Part shown: in pieces, positions 1 through 6,510 of the stretch
Numbering within the stretch: position 1 is the stretch's first letter
Layout: every line of letters starts with the position of its first letter
Assembly: GCA_031367435.1 (NCBI GenBank)
Contig: JANLPV010000008.1
Span: forward strand, 1 to 18,494
Direction of reading: 5' to 3'
DNA length: 18,494 nt
Origin: WLMZ01 sp031367435
GTDB taxonomy: Bacteria; Actinomycetota; Acidimicrobiia; Acidimicrobiales; Ilumatobacteraceae
Made by a program: the position numbers and the translations under genes
Notes under the pieces: generated by a model
What the model saw: the letters and a program-made list of their open reading frames with translations, nothing else
Databases searched by the model: none
What the model was told of the DNA's origin: nothing

Positions 1-111
1 GTCGCGCCCCAAGACCCGCCAGTCGTCGGACTTCTGTGTGCTGGTCGCGGTCCGGACGGAGATCGAAGTGAACCCTGTTCTTGGCGGTCCTCGTGCTGTG
101 CGAGGGCATGA

Positions 112-315
112 GGGCGATCGGGCGCCCGGACCGTCGGTCGCTGTCAGCAGGTGCCCACCAGAGGGTCCGGTCCACACGTGTTTGAGGTCGAGGGCCTGGC
201 ACCAGAACGCAGTCATTACATCGAGATCGACACAGTCGATGAGAACGCAGTCGACGACGAGGGACATGGGGTCATCGTTGCAGCAAAAGGGGTACTGCTC
301 CTCGGGATTTCCTAG
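112..315 (+). pseudogene. possible 3' remnant of an unidentified gene
   Basis: A frame open from 112 to a TAG at 313-315 encodes 67 residues. Its second half, from a GTG at 178, reads like ordinary protein: acidic and hydrophobic residues alternate (motif FEVEGLAP, then HYIEIDTVDENAVDD, ending VLLLGIS) and codon use fits the neighbours. The first half does not look convincing, and the frame is closed by a TGA at 109-111. It could be a decayed or frameshifted gene end, or chance. I do not recognise a family. The rest of 1-439 holds no other feature I can support. Confidence 0.2.
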
Positions 316-439
316 CGCCGCCGGAGCACATCACTGCTGAGAGCGCTGTTGTCCCGGCGGTCGGTGGCGGTGCTGACGAGTTGATCTGTGCGACACCCGC
401 CCCGCAGAACGCGGACAGGGTCCACACCCGTTCTGCCCG

Positions 440-1024
440 TCACTGAACAACGCGCGCAACGGTCTCCAGGCGGTTGCAGTACTCGGCCCACCAGGCGGCA
501 TCGCCCTGGGCGAGGTTGTCGTTGTCGGGCCGCAAGCCGGCCGACCTATCGATCGTCTCCCTTACGATGTCTGCATGGCCGACATGTCGGTGCGTCTCGG
601 CGATCATGTGGATCAGCAGCCGGTGCAGGGTGACCTCGTTCTGGCCCTCAGGCCACCATGGCACCCGGCCACGCGTGTCGAGGTCCAGCGCCTCCAGGGT
701 GCCATCGCTGTTCGCCCACACTCGCCGGTACAGCCCGACGATGTGCTCACGCGACTCTTCTACCGTGGCCCACATGTCGGCGTTCGGTTCCGCGCCCTCG
801 TCGAACCAGGGAAGCGGTTCGCTGAATGGGCGATCGAACACATCACCGAGATAGCCCGCTTCGACGCTGGCCACGTGCTTGACGAGACCGAGCACGTTCG
901 TCCCTGTCGGCGTCATCGGTCGCCGACAGTCGTACTCGGACAACCCTTCGAGCTTCCACAGCAGTGCCTCGCGCCCCGCCTGCAGATACCGGTGTAGATC
1001 ACGCTTCAGCCCGTCGAACTCCAT
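440..1024 (-). CDS. DinB/DUF664 family protein (predicted metal-dependent four-helix bundle)
   Basis: The 194-residue product matches the DinB-like DUF664 family in length and pattern. It has an N-terminal helix rich in aromatic and charged residues, a conserved NVLGLVKH stretch with a candidate metal ligand at His50, a WATVEESREHIVGLYR helix, and a His cluster at 145-150 (THRHVGH) near the C-terminus that would supply the remaining ligands. Family members are cytoplasmic; some actinobacterial relatives use mycothiol as thiol cofactor. The substrate cannot be inferred. The start is the ATG at 1024-1022. A weak CATGCT hexamer lies 6 nt upstream and there is no Shine-Dalgarno, so translation may be leaderless. 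It is transcribed in the same direction as arr, 92 bp downstream of arr's stop. Confidence 0.85.
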   Translation of the reverse strand: MEFDGLKRDLHRYLQAGREALLWKLEGLSEYDCRRPMTPTGTNVLGLVKHVASVEAGYLGDVFDRPFSEPLPWFDEGAEPNADMWATVEESREHIVGLYRRVWANSDGTLEALDLDTRGRVPWWPEGQNEVTLHRLLIHMIAETHRHVGHADIVRETIDRSAGLRPDNDNLAQGDAAWWAEYCNRLETVARVVQ

Positions 1025-1116
1025 TCGTCGAGCATGACACGGACGACCGACTTCGACGGATCGCTGCGCTACCGGCGTTCGGCAACAGTCGGCCGGACGC
1101 TGTCGTCAGCGCGTGT

Positions 1117-1626
1117 TCAGTCCTCGATGACGTCGAGTCCGCCGGCTCGGAGCTTGGCGATGTTGTTGAGCATGCCCTGCACGATCTCGGGCGGGTGACC
1201 CTCCCAGCGCTCCACCTCGTTGACGATCCGCATCGGATGGCGGGTCCGGAATGATTGGGTCACGTTGCCGGGAAACCTCTTGTTCGTGACGTTGGGGTCA
1301 TCCTCGAACGGGCCGGTTGGCTCGACGATGTAGATGTGTTCTCGGCCTGTCGCACCTCCGAGAGCGACGGCGAGTTCAGCGCCCCAGATGGCGGGCTCGA
1401 GCAACGCAGCGAAGTAGACGTGGTTCGCGACCCGGCCCTCGTGGTAGTTCGAGCCACAGCCCGCCACGAGCTCGTCACCGGTCGCGAAGTCGGTCTTGGT
1501 CCCGTGGAAGAACGGCCCGACGACGTGTTCGCAGCTATCGAAGGTCACCGGAACCCACTCTGTGTTGTTCGCTTCGCCGATTGCGTCGGCGATCGACTTC
1601 AGGTGTGCTGGTTGCTGATCGCTCAC
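1117..1626 (-). CDS. arr: NAD(+)--rifampin ADP-ribosyltransferase
   Basis: Arr inactivates rifamycins by ADP-ribosylating them with NAD+. The 169-residue product carries the full family signature: FFHGTK at 39-44, NHVYFAA around 69-75, WGAELA, EPTGPFEDDPNVT at 102-114 and a KRFPGN motif. By alignment from memory with the Mycobacterium smegmatis enzyme (about 142 aa), His41, Tyr71 and Asp109 correspond to its His-Tyr-Asp catalytic set, so the protein looks intact. The extra length is a roughly 22-residue N-terminal extension. I chose the GTG at 1626 because GGAGG stands 7 nt upstream; ATG codons at 1653 and 1677 are in frame but lie in or beside the palindromic promoter region. It is divergent from a TetR regulator, which suggests regulated expression. 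Confidence 0.92.
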   Translation of the reverse strand: MSDQQPAHLKSIADAIGEANNTEWVPVTFDSCEHVVGPFFHGTKTDFATGDELVAGCGSNYHEGRVANHVYFAALLEPAIWGAELAVALGGATGREHIYIVEPTGPFEDDPNVTNKRFPGNVTQSFRTRHPMRIVNEVERWEGHPPEIVQGMLNNIAKLRAGGLDVIED

Positions 1627-1659
1627 GACGGATCCTCCGGAAGGGCTATTCATTGGAAG

Positions 1660-1676
1660 TGGAGGAATATACTCCA
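1660..1676. promoter_or_regulatory. palindromic operator overlapping two divergent -10 hexamers (arr/tetR)
   Basis: This 17-bp imperfect palindrome has TGGAG and CTCCA arms plus an inner A-T match. It sits in the 91-bp gap between arr and tetR. A plus-strand TATACT (1668-1673) and a minus-strand TATATT (1671-1666) overlap inside it, so one site could serve both promoters and be blocked by one dimer. TetR-family proteins usually bind such a site beside their own gene, so the adjacent regulator is the likely ligand. The -35 regions are weak. Binding is inferred. Confidence 0.5.
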
Positions 1677-1717
1677 TTTTGTGAAGGGCAGAAGGGCGCG
1701 ACCCATGGAGTCGCTCG

Positions 1718-2287
1718 ATGCGCGCTGACGCTCGACGGAACCGGCAGTCGATCGTCGACGCGACCATCGAGCTGATCCTCGAGGTGGGTGGCGAACCGTC
1801 CCGAGACGCCGTGGCCGATCGTGCCGGGGTGGGGATCGCCACGCTCTATCGACACTTCCCTGACCAGCCACAACTACTGCGAGCCGCGGCCGTCGAGGTC
1901 CTGGACCGCGCCATCCGGGAGGGCAACGCTGCCCTCGAAGAGGCCACCACCGGTGGCGAGGCGCTGCACCGGTATCTGCACGCCGCCATCGACGGTGGAC
2001 TCGGTGCCGTCAACATCGTGTACCCGCTTCTCGACGACCACGACTGGCCAGAACAGCGCGACGCCGCTCGCAGCGTGCTCGACCGGCTCGTCCAGGCAGC
2101 GGCCCGCGATGGTGCGATCGGCCACGAGCACACAGCGACTGATCTCGCCCTCGCCGCCATCCGCTTTTGCCGGCCCCTTGCTATCGGACTCGACCCGCCT
2201 GCCGAGCGGGCCATCGCCCACCAGCAACTCACCCTCTACCTCGATGGCCTGGCCGTCTCCGCCACAACGCTCCCGCCGAGGTCATGA
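1718..2287 (+). CDS. TetR/AcrR family transcriptional regulator
   Basis: The 189-residue product has the classic TetR layout. The N-terminal DNA-binding domain has a first helix RQSIVDATIELILEVG and a helix-turn-helix at about 29-47 (SRDAVADRAGVGIATLYRHFP). An all-helical C-terminal ligand-binding and dimerisation domain follows. The ATG at 1718 is supported by GGAG at 1707-1710 with a 7-nt spacer. It faces arr across a short shared control region with a candidate operator, so it probably represses itself and arr and is released by a ligand. The ligand could be a rifamycin-like compound, but nothing in the C-terminal domain shows this. Confidence 0.88.
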   Translation: MRADARRNRQSIVDATIELILEVGGEPSRDAVADRAGVGIATLYRHFPDQPQLLRAAAVEVLDRAIREGNAALEEATTGGEALHRYLHAAIDGGLGAVNIVYPLLDDHDWPEQRDAARSVLDRLVQAAARDGAIGHEHTATDLALAAIRFCRPLAIGLDPPAERAIAHQQLTLYLDGLAVSATTLPPRS

Positions 2288-2472
2288 CCCCCATCGACGA
2301 ACGAGACGCTGGCACCACCGGCGATCGGAAGTGAGAATCCGCAGAGCCACCGAAGTGCCAGTATGCCGCACGTAGATGTTCGGCTACTTCTGCTGGGCTC
2401 GTCACGCTGCACCGCAGGAGACCCCGGGCATCTGCGTCCTGAACTCAACAGAAGCGTTGCCAGCGTCTCCGC

Positions 2473-2772
2473 CTACTTCGCTTCGGCGCATTGGCGGCAC
2501 GAGACACGAACCATCCCGTCCTGACGAGTCTGCAGTCCTTCGCCGTTCCTCAGGCCTTCGCCGCAGTCAGCGCATCGCATTCGGACCTTGCCTTCGACAG
2601 CGACTGGTCGGATTGCCGCCGGGTCTGGATCAACCTTGGTTTCGATCGGGGCAGCATTCTCGGCCGCCGGTCCGGTCATGTCGAATGAACCTTGACCCTC
2701 CATCTGACGGTGCTCGTTGCGACGGTTCGATGGCGGCGCTGCCCCAGCACTGCTCGCCGCCGGCTTCTGCAT
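2473..2772 (-). CDS. small zinc-ribbon hypothetical protein, 5' end uncertain
   Basis: The 99-residue ORF has a disordered Ala/Pro/Gln-rich N-terminal half and a C-terminal zinc ribbon: MRCADCGE then VSCRQCAEAK, two CxxC knuckles separated by about 20 residues. The knuckles support a real metal-binding protein. The same frame stays open upstream to a TGA at 2931-2929 and reads protein-like (PLTDIAAPEGEDPIDR, then IVSALQNLPKPT), but it has no ATG, GTG or TTG before the ATG at 2772. The gene may therefore be 5'-truncated, frameshifted near 2929 or use a non-standard start. I recognise no family. The nearest neighbours give no functional hint. Confidence 0.45.
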   Translation of the reverse strand: MQKPAASSAGAAPPSNRRNEHRQMEGQGSFDMTGPAAENAAPIETKVDPDPAAIRPVAVEGKVRMRCADCGEGLRNGEGLQTRQDGMVRVSCRQCAEAK

Positions 2773-3227
2773 CGTTGGCTTCGGCAGATTCTGCAGCGCG
2801 GAGACGATCGTCGATCGGTCTATTGGATCTTCACCCTCGGGCGCGGCGATGTCGGTGAGTGGGCAGCTCGGGGTGCCGGGTACTTCTCCGGGGCCACGGA
2901 ATCGGACTGAATCGGCCGGGGTTTTGCATCAGGTCCTCTGAAGTCCTGAGAGGATTGCAAGATGCCCAAGGTGGGCCACGTTGTCGAATGGGCTCCAACA
3001 AAGACGAAGCACTCGAATCCTCCTGTGTGCCGGCATCCCCGACGTTCTGTTCACTGTCCATCGCTTCTCCCCTGGCCACGCACTCCAAATCATGCCAAAT
3101 GAACCATCCTGGCGGTCAGATCGGCGTTGCCTGTTCAACGAACGCGCACGACGTCGAGATCAGCTTCATCTCCCTCTCGTCACGGGCTCTCGTTTTGAGC
3201 GGCTCGTCGTTGCAAACGAGATAGGCC
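2773..3227. other. gene-poor stretch left of the integrated element
   Basis: No convincing gene was found apart from the upstream extension of the zinc-ribbon frame (2773-2928). Short ORFs on both strands here are rich in Arg, Ser and Cys and match nothing. A stem with arms CTCGTTT (3189-3195) and AAACGAG (3214-3220) lies just outside the attachment repeat. Before integration it would have followed the tRNA-Gly gene directly, so it may be part of the old tRNA 3' trailer. Confidence 0.4.
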
Positions 3228-3268
3228 AGCGGATGACGAGATTCAAACTCGCGACCCTCACCTTGGCA
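3228..3268. repeat. left attachment site: orphan copy of tRNA-Gly 3' end
   Basis: This site is 40/41 identical to 5227-5267. The only difference is A at 3245 against G at 5244, which falls in the T-loop of the tRNA. The copy stops inside the anticodon loop, the usual crossover region for tRNA-targeting recombinases, and no tRNA 5' half follows it, so it is not a functional tRNA. Confidence 0.85.
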
Positions 3269-3288
3269 TCGGCGCGTAGGTTGACGTA

Positions 3289-3549
3289 GTGCCACGGCTC
3301 AGCGAGTTCTATGGAATTGTCATCTACATGTACTTCAGCGACCACAACCCTCCCCACTTCCACGCGATCTACGCAGAGCACGAAGCGATCATCGGCGTTG
3401 ACGACGGGTCGATCATTCGCGGCGGCCTACCGAAGACTGCTGCGCGCCTCGTCGAGCAGTGGCGCACACTTCACGAAACCGAACTTCACCGAAACTGGCT
3501 CCTCGCACAGACGCCAGCACCGCTGTCGAGCATCGAGCCTCTGCAGTAG
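3289..3549 (+). CDS. DUF4160 domain-containing protein
   Basis: The 86-residue product matches DUF4160 over its length. It opens MPRLSEFYGIVIYMYFSDHN, has the family hallmark DHNPPHFH at 18-25, a GLPKTAARLVEQW helix and a C-terminal NWLLAQ...IEPL ending. The biochemical activity of the family is not established; the clustered His and Asp residues look like a metal or catalytic site. The start is the GTG at 3289, since a TAG at 3277-3279 closes the frame upstream. It begins only 20 bp from the attachment repeat, so in the integrated state its promoter would have to lie in the repeat or host DNA. DUF2442 follows after a single base, which indicates co-translation. Confidence 0.85.
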   Translation: MPRLSEFYGIVIYMYFSDHNPPHFHAIYAEHEAIIGVDDGSIIRGGLPKTAARLVEQWRTLHETELHRNWLLAQTPAPLSSIEPLQ

Positions 3550-3550
3550 G

Positions 3551-3856
3551 ATGGCAGACATGGAGGTTCTCGTTCGCGTCACTGAGGTCAAGCATCTCGG
3601 CGCCCGCCTACTTCGCGTGGTCTTCGCTGACGGCCTAGTCCGAGAGATCGACTTCGCAGGAGCGCTCCCCGGCATCCTGTCAACTATCGATAACGACACT
3701 GCTTTCAGCCAAGTCACCGTCGACGCCACCGCCGGGACCGTCTGCTGGTCAAACGGAATCGACCTTGACCCTGATGTTCTACACGGCGATCAGGAACCCG
3801 CCAGCGGACACGCGCCGACCGTTGTGCGCGAATACCGCCTCCAACAGACCGCCTGA
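3551..3856 (+). CDS. DUF2442 domain-containing protein
   Basis: The 101-residue product has the DUF2442 pattern: VTEVKHLGARLLRVVFADG near the N-terminus, a REIDF strand, then the characteristic CWSNGIDLDPDVLH at about 65-78. DUF2442 genes commonly sit directly beside DUF4160 genes. A structure from this family has been described as having an N-terminal beta domain and a helical DNA-binding-like part, which would suit an antitoxin or regulator, but the role is unproven. The ATG at 3551 is one base after the DUF4160 stop. A second in-frame ATG at 3560 is possible. The C-terminal 20 residues are polar and probably flexible. Confidence 0.85.
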   Translation: MADMEVLVRVTEVKHLGARLLRVVFADGLVREIDFAGALPGILSTIDNDTAFSQVTVDATAGTVCWSNGIDLDPDVLHGDQEPASGHAPTVVREYRLQQTA

Positions 3857-3931
3857 ACGCCGCTCGCATCGCGAAACGAGGGATGCACCTGACAGTGGCA
3901 CCAACCTCATCGTTGGCCGGCCCGTGAACGT

Positions 3932-5080
3932 TCAGCTTGCGCGTAGCAGTGTGCTGAGCATCTCTGCTGCGGCGCGGTCCCATGCTGGCATCGACGCTGC
4001 GTACACGTTGAGAGTTGTCGATGATCGTGCATGGCCCAAACGCGCGGACACGACCGGCAGAGCAACACCCGACGCCAGCAACTGTGTCGCGACGAAATGT
4101 CGAAGATCATGCAAACGGAAATGCTCCACACCAGCCTGGTCCAACGCAACTGCGAACCGCTTTGTCACCCAGTTCGGCTTCCACGACGCCATCACGTCCG
4201 CCGTCGAGAACAACGGACAACCCGCCACCGGCACTCCCCTGGCTGCCGCACGCTTCGAACACTGCTCCCGATGCGTTCGCAGCAAGGCAACTGTTTCGGC
4301 GTCGAGATCAACACAGTTGGCGTTCTTTGTTTTACGGTCCTGCAGCACTGGACCGCCAGCGGCGTCGATCAACCCGCGCACCAGCCGGACCCTTCCATGC
4401 ACGAGATCAATATCCGCCCACGACAGTCCGAGGATCTCGCCGCGCCGGGCACCAGTGGTCGCAGCGAGCCGAACGAACATCATCAACGTCGGGTCGGTCC
4501 TGCGCAACGACTCAAGCACCTTCGTCACCACCGCAGGCTCCGGCACGACATGACAACGCGGACCAACATCAACACGCGTCGCGTTTGCCGCCGGGTTCGA
4601 CCAGATCCAATCCCAGCGAACAGCCTGAGCCAGCGCCGCATGCACCACGCCACGTATCCGCCCGACCGTCGCCGAGGACAACGATGACCTGCCAAGCTCA
4701 GCAATCATCTGATCAATCTGCGCCGTGGTGATTGCGCCGACCGGTACCCCACCAAGACGAGGACGGACATGATGACCAACAATCGACTTGCTCTCGCGCA
4801 ACGTACTCTTCGACCACCCAGGCTCCTTGGCAGCGATCCACGCCTCAAGCAACGTCGCGAACGACGCCTGAGCACCAAACGCCGGACCGGCCTGCGCCGA
4901 GGACACCAACTCCCGCAACGCCTTGGCCGCCTCCGCTTTCGAAGCTCGCACGGTGCGTGTCCGGTAACGGACCTTGCCCGTCAACGCGTCGACCCCGCCA
5001 TAGGCACGCAACTCCCACGAACCCGGCGCCCTTTGCCGCATCGAACCAGCCGGTTGAATCGCTCGCCCACGTTTTCCCAT
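3932..5080 (-). CDS. tyrosine recombinase / site-specific integrase
   Basis: The 382-residue product is a full-length phage-type integrase. It has an N-terminal arm-binding segment (about 1-65, with GSWELRAYGGVD), a SAM-like core-binding domain (about 70-165, with SFATLLEAWIAAKEPGW), and a catalytic domain from about 175. Catalytic residues are all visible: Arg212 in TTGARRGEILGLSW, Lys252 in DRKTKNA, His324 and Arg327 in HDLRH, His350 in RLGHARSSTTLNVY, and Tyr360 as nucleophile. It should recombine the 41-bp repeats in the tRNA-Gly gene. The start is the ATG at 5080; no Shine-Dalgarno is seen. It is convergent with the cargo pair and lies 146 bp from the tRNA. It appears intact, so excision may still be possible. 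Confidence 0.95.
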   Translation of the reverse strand: MGKRGRAIQPAGSMRQRAPGSWELRAYGGVDALTGKVRYRTRTVRASKAEAAKALRELVSSAQAGPAFGAQASFATLLEAWIAAKEPGWSKSTLRESKSIVGHHVRPRLGGVPVGAITTAQIDQMIAELGRSSLSSATVGRIRGVVHAALAQAVRWDWIWSNPAANATRVDVGPRCHVVPEPAVVTKVLESLRRTDPTLMMFVRLAATTGARRGEILGLSWADIDLVHGRVRLVRGLIDAAGGPVLQDRKTKNANCVDLDAETVALLRTHREQCSKRAAARGVPVAGCPLFSTADVMASWKPNWVTKRFAVALDQAGVEHFRLHDLRHFVATQLLASGVALPVVSARLGHARSSTTLNVYAASMPAWDRAAAEMLSTLLRAS

Positions 5081-5137
5081 ATCAAAACATCGGGCAAGCT
5101 TTCAACACCTTGAACGACGACTTTCGGCACGTCGGCC

Positions 5138-5170
5138 ATGGGCACGCAATGGGCATCTCATGGGCACAAA
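5138..5170. repeat. three 11-nt helically phased ATGGGC repeats
   Basis: ATGGGC starts at 5138, 5149 and 5160, exactly 11 bp apart; the first and third units continue as ATGGGCAC. One repeat per helical turn puts all copies on the same face of the DNA. They lie between the integrase start and the attachment site, where arm-type integrase or directionality-factor sites are expected. No matching copies were seen at the left end. Confidence 0.5.
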
Positions 5171-5182
5171 CCACCGAAAACG

Positions 5183-5215
5183 CAGGTCAGCGGCCCTTGT
5201 AGGGCCGCTGACCTG
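5183..5215 (-). terminator. 14-bp perfect hairpin downstream of tRNA-Gly
   Basis: The arms CAGGTCAGCGGCCC (5183-5196) and GGGCCGCTGACCTG (5202-5215) form a perfect stem with a 5-nt loop. On the minus strand it follows the tRNA 3' end by 11 nt and is followed by a weak T-rich run (TGCGTTTTC), so it probably ends the tRNA transcript. It came in with the element, since it lies inside the repeats, and would also insulate the integrase from tRNA transcription. Confidence 0.6.
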
Positions 5216-5226
5216 GTATTTCTTGG

Positions 5227-5267
5227 AGCGGATGACGAGATTCGAACTCGCGACCCTCACCTTGGCA
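5227..5267. repeat. right attachment site within tRNA-Gly
   Basis: This is the partner of 3228-3268. It spans the tRNA from the discriminator base (5227) through the acceptor 3' strand, T-arm and variable loop into the anticodon loop, so integration regenerates a complete tRNA. Confidence 0.85.
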
Positions 5268-5299
5268 AGGTGATGCTCTACCAGCTGAGCCACATCCGC
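5227..5299 (-). tRNA. tRNA-Gly(GCC)
   Basis: The 73-nt cloverleaf folds fully. The acceptor stem is GCGGATG with CATCCGC, the D-arm GCTC/GAGC, the anticodon stem TCACC/GGTGA with loop TTGCCAA (anticodon GCC), and the T-arm GCGAG/CTCGT (one G-T pair) around TTCGAAT. The discriminator is T. CCA is not encoded. It is intact even though it hosts the integrated element in its 3' half. Confidence 0.95.
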
Positions 5300-5323
5300 A
5301 TATTGCGAACCACACTTTAGCAA

Positions 5324-6247
5324 CTAGTCCGCAGGACCGGACAAGGCCGTTTCGGACAGTGTGCTCGCACGTGCGTCGACAACGATGGCCGCCAGGGCGA
5401 GCAACACCACAGTCGCGAACACACCTTGCATGGGGCGCAGATGTTCGCTGTAGATGAGCCAGGCACCCGTCGCGGAGATGACCGGACTGGCCAACGTGAG
5501 CAACGAGGCGACCGTGAGATCGAGGTGACGCTGCGCCCACGTCATCAGGCCGTGGCCCACGAGTCCGGGACCGCACACCATCAACGCAATCATCAACCAA
5601 TCGCGCCCACCAACGGCGTGGAGGTCGCGTGACGTGAGCAATCCCCCACGGGATGGCCACCGACGCACCGACGGTGAACACGCACGCGATGAACGACCAC
5701 GAGTGCACGCCGGTCGATCGAATGCGTTTGACCTGAACGAAGTAGACCGTCCAGAGCAACAGGTTGATTACCGCGAGAGCGTTGCCGCGCATTGCCGTGC
5801 CGCTCTGTTGCCCGAGGCCAACACGACGCCGAAAACGCCCGCCAATGCCGCGACCGCATAGTTGACCTGCCGGCGAGACGAGCGCTCGCCAAACAGTGGA
5901 AAGGCGACAAAGAGCAACAGGGCTGGTTGCACCGCAGGAATGAGCGTGGCAACCGCGATCGACGTGGCCTTGTATGACTCAAAGCTGGCCATCATCGACA
6001 ACGCAAACAGAACTCCCGGAAAGAGGGCCTGTCGAAAGATCGCCGCCGTAATTCGACCTCCAGTGAGATAGGCAACCGCGATCATCACCGGCACAGCGAA
6101 CCCAAGCCGGAACACAATGATGGACGGCGCCGATGCCGAGATGCTGCGAACGATGAGTGGGCCGAATCCCCATGCAATGACCGCCAGCGAAGCTGCGGCC
6201 AATGGCACGTCACGCGATGACGAGCGCGTCTGTACTGCGGTGGTCAT
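5324..6247 (-). pseudogene. EamA/DMT-family transporter with two compensating frameshifts
   Basis: Translated across two frame changes, this is a complete drug/metabolite transporter-type permease of about 300 residues, with two EamA halves and roughly ten hydrophobic segments. Frame one runs from ATG 6247 (MTTAVQTRSS) through GVVLASGNRA; frame two covers NALAVINLLLWTVYFVQ to VGASVAIPWG; frame one returns for LMIALMVCGPGLVGHGL and ends at 5324. The first shift falls near 5792-5812. The second is at a run of five G on the coding strand (5643-5647), one G too many. Because the shifts cancel, only about 50 residues are lost, but a stop at 5770-5768 truncates translation. The cause may be real decay or assembly error. 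Its ATG overlaps the previous stop as ATGA. Confidence 0.75.
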
Positions 6248-6471
6248 GTGCGTTGGTCGGGTGGACGCAGATCGACTCTGAGCACCAGGAAGCCATCTTC
6301 GATCACTCCAAAGGCGTCACCGATGATGGCGAAGTCCTGAAAATCGGTTTGTGCCTGTTGGATGAACGCTTGGCGTTCCTCGCCCGCAACGGGTGGGAGC
6401 GGACGCTTCTTCACAGCGGCAGACCGCTCGCGGAATCGTGCCAACATTTCTTCAACATCAAGGGCAGCCAT
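6244..6471 (-). CDS. 75-residue conserved-looking hypothetical protein
   Basis: The short acidic, helical-then-beta protein reads MAALDVEEMLARFRERSAAV at its start and FGVIEDGFLVLRVDLRPP at its end. It has no signal peptide or membrane segment. I do not recognise a family. Three things support it: its stop overlaps the transporter start (ATGA, 4 nt), its codon use is normal, and it has a well-placed minus-strand TACCGT (6484-6479), 7 nt before the ATG, as expected for a leaderless actinobacterial gene. The coupling suggests a role linked to the transporter, but that is only inferred. Confidence 0.6.
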   Translation of the reverse strand: MAALDVEEMLARFRERSAAVKKRPLPPVAGEERQAFIQQAQTDFQDFAIIGDAFGVIEDGFLVLRVDLRPPDQRT

Positions 6472-6478
6472 TCCGGTA

Positions 6479-6484
6479 ACGGTA
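6479..6484 (-). promoter_or_regulatory. -10 hexamer of a likely leaderless promoter
   Basis: The minus-strand TACCGT fits TAnnnT and ends 7 nt before the ATG at 6471, so transcription would start at or next to the start codon. No Shine-Dalgarno is present, in agreement. Confidence 0.4.
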
Positions 6485-6510
6485 CCCGTAGCGGACGCCG
6501 CCCGAACGGT

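Larger units (their letters stand above)
3228..5267. mobile_element. about 2.0-kb tRNA-Gly integrated mini-element (integrase + DUF4160/DUF2442)
   Basis: A 41-bp direct repeat with one mismatch bounds this segment (3228-3268 and 5227-5267). The right copy is the 3' part of the intact tRNA-Gly gene, from anticodon loop to discriminator base. The left copy is an orphan tRNA 3' end. One repeat unit is 1999 bp. Inside are a tyrosine recombinase next to the tRNA, reading away from it, and a two-gene cargo. This is the standard architecture of an element integrated by a tyrosine recombinase at a tRNA, but unusually small, with no replication, transfer or excisionase gene visible. It could be a minimal autonomous integrative element or a deletion-reduced island. 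Confidence 0.85.

Noticed and set aside
38..340. 100-codon plus-strand ORF at the window start
   Set aside because: Its composition (Arg, Ser, Gly, Cys-rich) looks non-coding, and a more protein-like frame overlaps it at 178-315.
3116..3226. 36-codon minus-strand frame beside the left attachment repeat
   Set aside because: It reads somewhat protein-like, but has no start codon at its 5' end, runs straight out of the tRNA fragment and is too short to support.
3901..3922. CCAAC/GTTGG stem and GGCCGGCC palindrome between DUF2442 and the integrase
   Set aside because: The stem is only 5 bp with no T-run on either strand, so I do not call it a terminator of the convergent genes.
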